Shown: one piece after another, positions 28,312-28,951 of the stretch
Numbering within the stretch: position 1 is the first letter of the stretch
Layout: the number at the start of each line of letters is the position of its first letter
Source: Aureobasidium sp. EXF-3400
Lineage: Eukaryota; Ascomycota; Dothideomycetes; Dothideales; Saccotheciaceae
Direction: 5' to 3'
NCBI GenBank assembly: GCA_024195585.1
Contig: SWBL01000480.1
Location: 1-28,951 of the forward strand
DNA: 28,951 nucleotides
Translations under genes and position numbers: made by a program
The notes under the pieces: generated by a model
Databases searched by the model: none
Told to the model about the DNA's origin: nothing
The model's input: the letters and a program-made list of their open reading frames with translations, nothing else

Positions 28312-28951
28312 ATGGCCACTCTCTCCTGTAAGTCGCTGTCGAGTGCCTTTTCCTGCAGCTGTCCGCACCTTCTTGAGCTCGTTTGAGCTATGCGTGTGTA
28401 CAGCTCAGGGGAAGATGGACAAACATCACAATGCAGTCACTAATTCTTCACTCTTACAGACCTCCCTCCCGTTAAGCCTTCGGCCATCGCTGTCGGCACT
28501 GCCTTCAACCACCTCGCCTCCCTCGCCATCCTCGGCCCCGTCTTCGGTGACACCTACCGTCAGGCCCAGGCTGCCAACTCCAAGGAGGAGTTCTTCAAGT
28601 CCAAGGAGACTGCCTCGGCTGCCGCTGCTTGGGGTACTTCCCTTGCCGGCTCTGCCCTCCAGTCCTACGGTGTTGGTGCTCTCCTCAACGCCACTGGCAC
28701 CCTCTCCTACAAGGGCGCTGCCTACCTCGGTGGTCTGATCTTCGCTGCCTCTTCCGCTCCTTCCGTAAGTTTGCCTGTTGGACATCTTCATAGACGAACA
28801 TATTCTAACAAATCACCAGTTCATTGCCCAGATCTTCACCGAGAAGCGCCCTCTTGACACCGTCGCCGTCGGTGCTCTTGCCCGCGTCTTCGAGACTGTC
28901 GGTCTCTCCATGTTCCTCACCTACTGGGGCACCCGCACCAACCCCTTCTCA
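28312..28951 (+). CDS. DUF1761-like integral membrane protein, 3' end missing
   Basis: Exons 28312-28327 (MATLS plus one base), 28460-28764 and 28820 onward run off the end. Introns are GTAAGT...TTACAG (132 bases) and GTAAGT...CACCAG (55 bases). The 151 visible residues contain PSAIAVGTAFNHLASLAILG, then FGDTYRQAQAANSKEEFFKS. Hydrophobic helices follow, around AAAAWGTSLAGSAL, GALLNATGTLSYKGAAYLGG and DTVAVGALARVFETVGLSMF. An N-terminal helix with conserved polar residues, a short loop and several Ala/Gly-rich helices resemble the DUF1761 family of small membrane proteins of unknown role. C-ending codons are strongly preferred, which suggests high expression. The family call is from pattern and only moderately sure. 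Confidence 0.8.

Noticed and set aside
27800..28738. 312-codon plus-strand open frame
   Set aside because: It runs through the promoter, start, intron and second exon of the DUF1761-like gene in another frame and becomes Ser/Pro-rich shadow sequence. The spliced model is far better.
1..28951. CRISPR arrays, prokaryotic operons, insertion sequences or viral genes
   Set aside because: None are visible. The window is spliced eukaryotic nuclear DNA, with no spaced repeats, transposase, integrase or reverse-transcriptase motifs.

Overview
The window is nuclear DNA of a filamentous ascomycete, most likely Pezizomycotina and possibly Dothideomycetes. The evidence is short GT-AG introns (about 45 to 130 bases, mostly near 50), 'AAC/CAC-ATG'-type start contexts, a typical fungal translation elongation factor 1-alpha gene, a Kex2-site-containing tannase, and C/G-biased third codon positions in the highly expressed genes. 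The species cannot be named from this sequence.

Layout. 1-6.4 kb: the 3' nine-tenths of tef1 (+), a 1.6 kb gene-free gap, a secreted tannase/feruloyl esterase (+), a small tail-anchored coiled-coil gene (-), and a divergently transcribed small coiled-coil gene (+). 6.4-21.7 kb: an accessory, partly decayed stretch. It holds a broken ubiquitin-specific-protease-like gene (-), a broken tandem copy of the intact acidic-protein gene that follows it (+), a short basic gene (+), a head-to-head pair of paralogs of an unrecognised family (- and +), a tRNA-like/Pol III-box region, a frameshifted basic gene (-), a membrane-anchored orphan (-), a class I methyltransferase relic with three in-frame stops (+), and a long C2H2-like/serine-rich gene (-) whose frame is crossed by several stops. 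21.9-29 kb: a secreted HExxH metallopeptidase (-), a secreted protein with a divergent Hsp70/actin-like ATPase fold (+), an unusual tRNA with a long structured insertion (-), a 1.6 kb gene-poor gap, a P-loop uridine-kinase/PRK-like kinase (+), and the 5' part of a DUF1761-like membrane protein (+) running off the end.

The genes do not form a pathway. Two core blocks (translation, P-loop kinase, membrane protein, secreted hydrolases) bracket a region of lineage-specific and degenerating genes. The most striking theme is the number of reading frames that stay coding-like, often with homology to a neighbouring paralog, on both sides of an in-frame stop codon, mostly with few indels. Ordinary decay or RIP-like C-to-T mutation explains this most simply. 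Fungal A-to-I editing of stop codons, or readthrough, is a testable alternative. Gene structures were drawn by hand from splice signals and frame continuity and have not been checked against transcripts.
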